Virus record (IMG/VR): IMGVR_UViG_3300030119_000104
Span: 1 to 20,876 of that record
Length of the DNA: 20,876 bases
Source of the DNA: a virus
Direction: 5' to 3' (one strand)
Shown here: positions 18,278 to 20,876 of the stretch, one piece after another
Layout of the letters: every line of letters starts with the position of its first letter
Numbering within the stretch: position 1 is the first letter of the stretch
The notes under the pieces: model-generated
The model's input: the letters and a program-made list of their open reading frames with translations, nothing else
Databases searched by the model: none
What the model was told of the DNA's origin: nothing
Translations under genes and position numbers: made by a program

Positions 18278-20876
18278 TGCCAACAGTAAATCAACGTATC
18301 CCAAACTTTCTAGGGGGTGTATCTCAACAGCCAGATAAAATTAAATTTCCAGGACAGGTAAGGGTATGTGATAATGCTGTCCCAGACATAACATTTGGTT
18401 TGAAAAAACGTCCAGCTGGAGAGTTTGTTAAGACTTTAACTAACGCAAACAGTACAGGATTTTGGTACGAAATTTTGAGAGATGGTGACGAAAAATATAT
18501 TGTACAAATGACACCCGCTGCCAGTTATTCTGGTACAAAACCTATACGTATATGGGATCTATCAACTGGTGTAGAACAAAGTCTCACTAATAGTAATGGA
18601 GATTCTTTATTTCAATACATGCAGCAGACAGGTACACATAAAGAATATTCAATACAAACTATACAAGATTATACGATTATATGTAATCCACAAAAAACAG
18701 TAGGTACTACTGGAAATACCTTTTCACCTATCCATAGCGGGGACTATTCTTATGCTAGGCTTGATACTGTGGCTTATAATACTGAGTATATATTATATTC
18801 TGGTACAGCACCTGCACCTAATACTTACTTCAGAGTAACCTCTGTTAAAGTAGACAGGATTGTTGGAGGCAGTGCACAAGGCCCAACCTTTGATGACTCA
18901 AACGAAGACCAAAGTAAATCTGGTACATTGACGTGGTCATTCTCTGGAGGTAGTGCAGTTAATACCAGTGGTGCACAAGTAGGTGGTACAAATATTACAG
19001 AAAATATTGAGGGCAGTTTACAAGTTAATGGTAATAGTTTTATTGCTAATAATGTAGCAAACTATGATGGATCTGGTACAGAAGTATCTGATTTTTTAGG
19101 ATATACTCAAGATTATGATGTTAGATACACTGCTACAGTAACTCTACAAGACGGTGGTTTAATTAGGACTACTAATAAATCTACTGCAGAAGGATTGTTT
19201 ATAGACATTAGTTTAGAGGGAGAGACTTATAGAATATCAGTTGAAGCTGTAGAACCAGTAACTACTTACAGAGATGTATCTGGTATAGCTTACTTTAAAT
19301 CTCCAAAAAATCCAGACAATGGTGTGTTAAGTATGGCAACCATTCTAAGAGGTTTAAAAGATAAAGTTAATAGTGATCTATCTAACGTAACTGCTGAAGT
19401 TATAGGTAGTGGTTTGTTTATGCACGGTTCCGCTGCAGATGGTGTCAACTTTCTTGGTGGTGCTGTCAACGAAAACATGAGTGTTATTGGTCAAAAGGCA
19501 CAAGATATTAGTAGACTACCTGCTATGTGTAAACACGGGTATGTTGCTCAAATAGCTAACACTGCTGACTTAGACGTTGATGATTACTATGTAGAATTTA
19601 TAGCTGATAATGGCGTGTCTGGAGCTGGTAGCTGGGAAGAATGTGTAAGACCTCATAATTTTTCATCTAATAGTGACCCCATGATTAAGGGTTTAGACCC
19701 TGCAACAATGCCACATGCACTTATAAACAACCGTAATGGTACGTTTACATTTGTTAAATTAGATGAAGCTACAGCAAATTCACAAAATAATGAGAATTAT
19801 TGGAAAGATAGAGCAGTAGGAGACAACGCATCCAACCCTTTTCCTACATTTAACGGGACAGAAATACAGGAAATATTCTTTCACAGAAATAGATTAGGGT
19901 TTATTGCGGGTGAAAACATAGTAATGAGTAGACCTGGGGGGTACTTTAACTTCTTTATTGTGTCTGCTATATCCACCAGTGATGACAACCCTATAGATAT
20001 AACAGTATCTGATGTAAAACCTGCGTTTATTAATCACACATTACCTATACAAAAAGGTTTATTGATGTTTAGTGATAACGGTCAGTTCTTATTATTTACT
20101 GAGTCAGATATATTTAGCCCTAAAACAGCCAGATTAAAAAAGGTTGCAAGTTACGAATGTGACTCTACCATACAACCTGTAGACCTTGGTACATCCGTAC
20201 TGTTTACATCTAATGTATCAGCCTATGCTAGAGCATTTGAAGCTACAATATTAGATGATGATACACCGCCTAATATAACAGAACAGACTAGAGTAGTTCC
20301 AGAATTTTTACCAAAAGATATAACTAAATCTGCTAACTCAGTACCTATTGGTCTTGTTACGTATGGCAAGAAAGGTGATACTTCAGTATATCATTATAAG
20401 TATTACAACGCTGGTCAAAGACGTGAACAGTCTGCGTGGTATAGTTGGACATTGACAGGTACAATGCAACATATACTATATACAGGTGGTAGCTTTTTCA
20501 CTGTTACACTACAAGGTAGTGATTATATCTTAAGTAGGTATGAATATGTAGCAGATGCTGATTCCACGAGAGCTTATGTATTAGGTGGCACAGTGTCTGA
20601 TGTAGGTTCACCTCTTAAAACAGCTCGTTGGTTTGAACCATGCCTTGATAACCTAGCTATAGCAAGTGTTGTTACAGGCACTGCACAAACTACAACATCT
20701 CCTGAGAAGACAGTATTAACAATACCTTATACACCTACGGGTGCAACAAACTTCTTTATGATAGGTATTTCTGGTAACGATAGTGACGGTAACTCTATTG
20801 TTGGGGTTGTTAGAAAAGCAGATTCTGTTACTACAAATAGTGCAACATTTAATAATATAAATATCAGTAGCTCTGC
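18277..20876 (+). CDS. Tail tubular protein B (nozzle), T7 gp12-like, 3' cut by window edge
   Basis: The frame from ATG 18277 is open to the window end, giving 866 codons without a stop; T7 gp12 has 794 residues, so little may be missing. Six copies form the tail nozzle. The start PTVNQRIPNFLGGVSQQPD is characteristic of the family (GGVSQQP). The middle carries EIFFHRNRLGFIAGENIVMS and PGGYFNFF, followed by QKGLLMFSDNGQFLLF, which match the gp12 pattern of a YRNRLGF strand and a propeller-like repeat domain. The region about 190-330 is Gly/Ser/Thr-rich and may be an inserted surface domain. It overlaps the preceding stop by one base. Confidence 0.94.
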   Translation, partial: MPTVNQRIPNFLGGVSQQPDKIKFPGQVRVCDNAVPDITFGLKKRPAGEFVKTLTNANSTGFWYEILRDGDEKYIVQMTPAASYSGTKPIRIWDLSTGVEQSLTNSNGDSLFQYMQQTGTHKEYSIQTIQDYTIICNPQKTVGTTGNTFSPIHSGDYSYARLDTVAYNTEYILYSGTAPAPNTYFRVTSVKVDRIVGGSAQGPTFDDSNEDQSKSGTLTWSFSGGSAVNTSGAQVGGTNITENIEGSLQVNGNSFIANNVANYDGSGTEVSDFLGYTQDYDVRYTATVTLQDGGLIRTTNKSTAEGLFIDISLEGETYRISVEAVEPVTTYRDVSGIAYFKSPKNPDNGVLSMATILRGLKDKVNSDLSNVTAEVIGSGLFMHGSAADGVNFLGGAVNENMSVIGQKAQDISRLPAMCKHGYVAQIANTADLDVDDYYVEFIADNGVSGAGSWEECVRPHNFSSNSDPMIKGLDPATMPHALINNRNGTFTFVKLDEATANSQNNENYWKDRAVGDNASNPFPTFNGTEIQEIFFHRNRLGFIAGENIVMSRPGGYFNFFIVSAISTSDDNPIDITVSDVKPAFINHTLPIQKGLLMFSDNGQFLLFTESDIFSPKTARLKKVASYECDSTIQPVDLGTSVLFTSNVSAYARAFEATILDDDTPPNITEQTRVVPEFLPKDITKSANSVPIGLVTYGKKGDTSVYHYKYYNAGQRREQSAWYSWTLTGTMQHILYTGGSFFTVTLQGSDYILSRYEYVADADSTRAYVLGGTVSDVGSPLKTARWFEPCLDNLAIASVVTGTAQTTTSPEKTVLTIPYTPTGATNFFMIGISGNDSDGNSIVGVVRKADSVTTNSATFNNINISSS

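Noticed and set aside
1-20876. CRISPR arrays, insertion sequences, integrase, attachment site or tRNA genes
   Set aside because: I saw no direct repeats with spacers, no transposase or integrase motifs, and no cloverleaf. Absence in this window says nothing about the rest of the genome.

Overview
The window is part of a T7-like podovirus genome that infects a marine picocyanobacterium (a cyanopodovirus). Almost every gene is on the + strand, packed end to end with 1-30 base overlaps, in the order known from T7: RNA polymerase, single-strand DNA-binding protein, endonuclease I, primase/helicase, DNA polymerase, 5'-3' exonuclease, portal, scaffold, major capsid, tail tube A, tail tube B. The cyanobacterial host is shown by three photosynthesis genes (hli, psbA and ndhI) and by a class I ribonucleotide reductase pair of the type found in cyanopodoviruses. 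Base composition is AT-rich, as expected for an oceanic Prochlorococcus/Synechococcus phage. I cannot say from sequence alone whether it is an isolate or a metagenome assembly. Both ends of the window cut through genes.

Layout. 1-1415: the end of an endonuclease VII-like gene, then a chain of six small genes (42-97 codons) joined by ATGA, TTGA or short overlaps, mostly of unknown function. 1433-8772: transcription and replication block, with a DNA polymerase split into separate exonuclease and polymerase reading frames. 8773-10877: ribonucleotide reductase large and small subunits, which make dNTPs for phage DNA. 10846-13806: a small unknown gene, a proline/lysine/glycine-rich gene in the T7 gp7.3 position, portal and scaffold. 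13817-14371: four tiny, very basic proteins. 14368-16124: hli, a structured psbA leader, psbA and ndhI. 16129-16246: a pseudoknot that I recognise as a glutamine-II ('Downstream-peptide') riboswitch candidate, followed by a 16-residue peptide gene. 16247-16425: a further structured leader. 16426-20876: major capsid gene, a strong intrinsic terminator at the same place as T7 T-phi, tail tube A, and the first 866 codons of tail tube B.

How it works together. The phage polymerase transcribes the genome. The replication genes and the reductase make DNA, partly from recycled host nucleotides. Hli and D1 keep photosystem II working during infection. NdhI, the two-cluster ferredoxin-type subunit of the cyanobacterial NDH-1 complex, suggests an added input into cyclic electron flow around photosystem I. 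The glutamine-sensing element beside them would tie a small peptide to host nitrogen status.

The most notable points are the psbA-ndhI overlap with a shortened D1 tail, the riboswitch/peptide pair, and the split polymerase.
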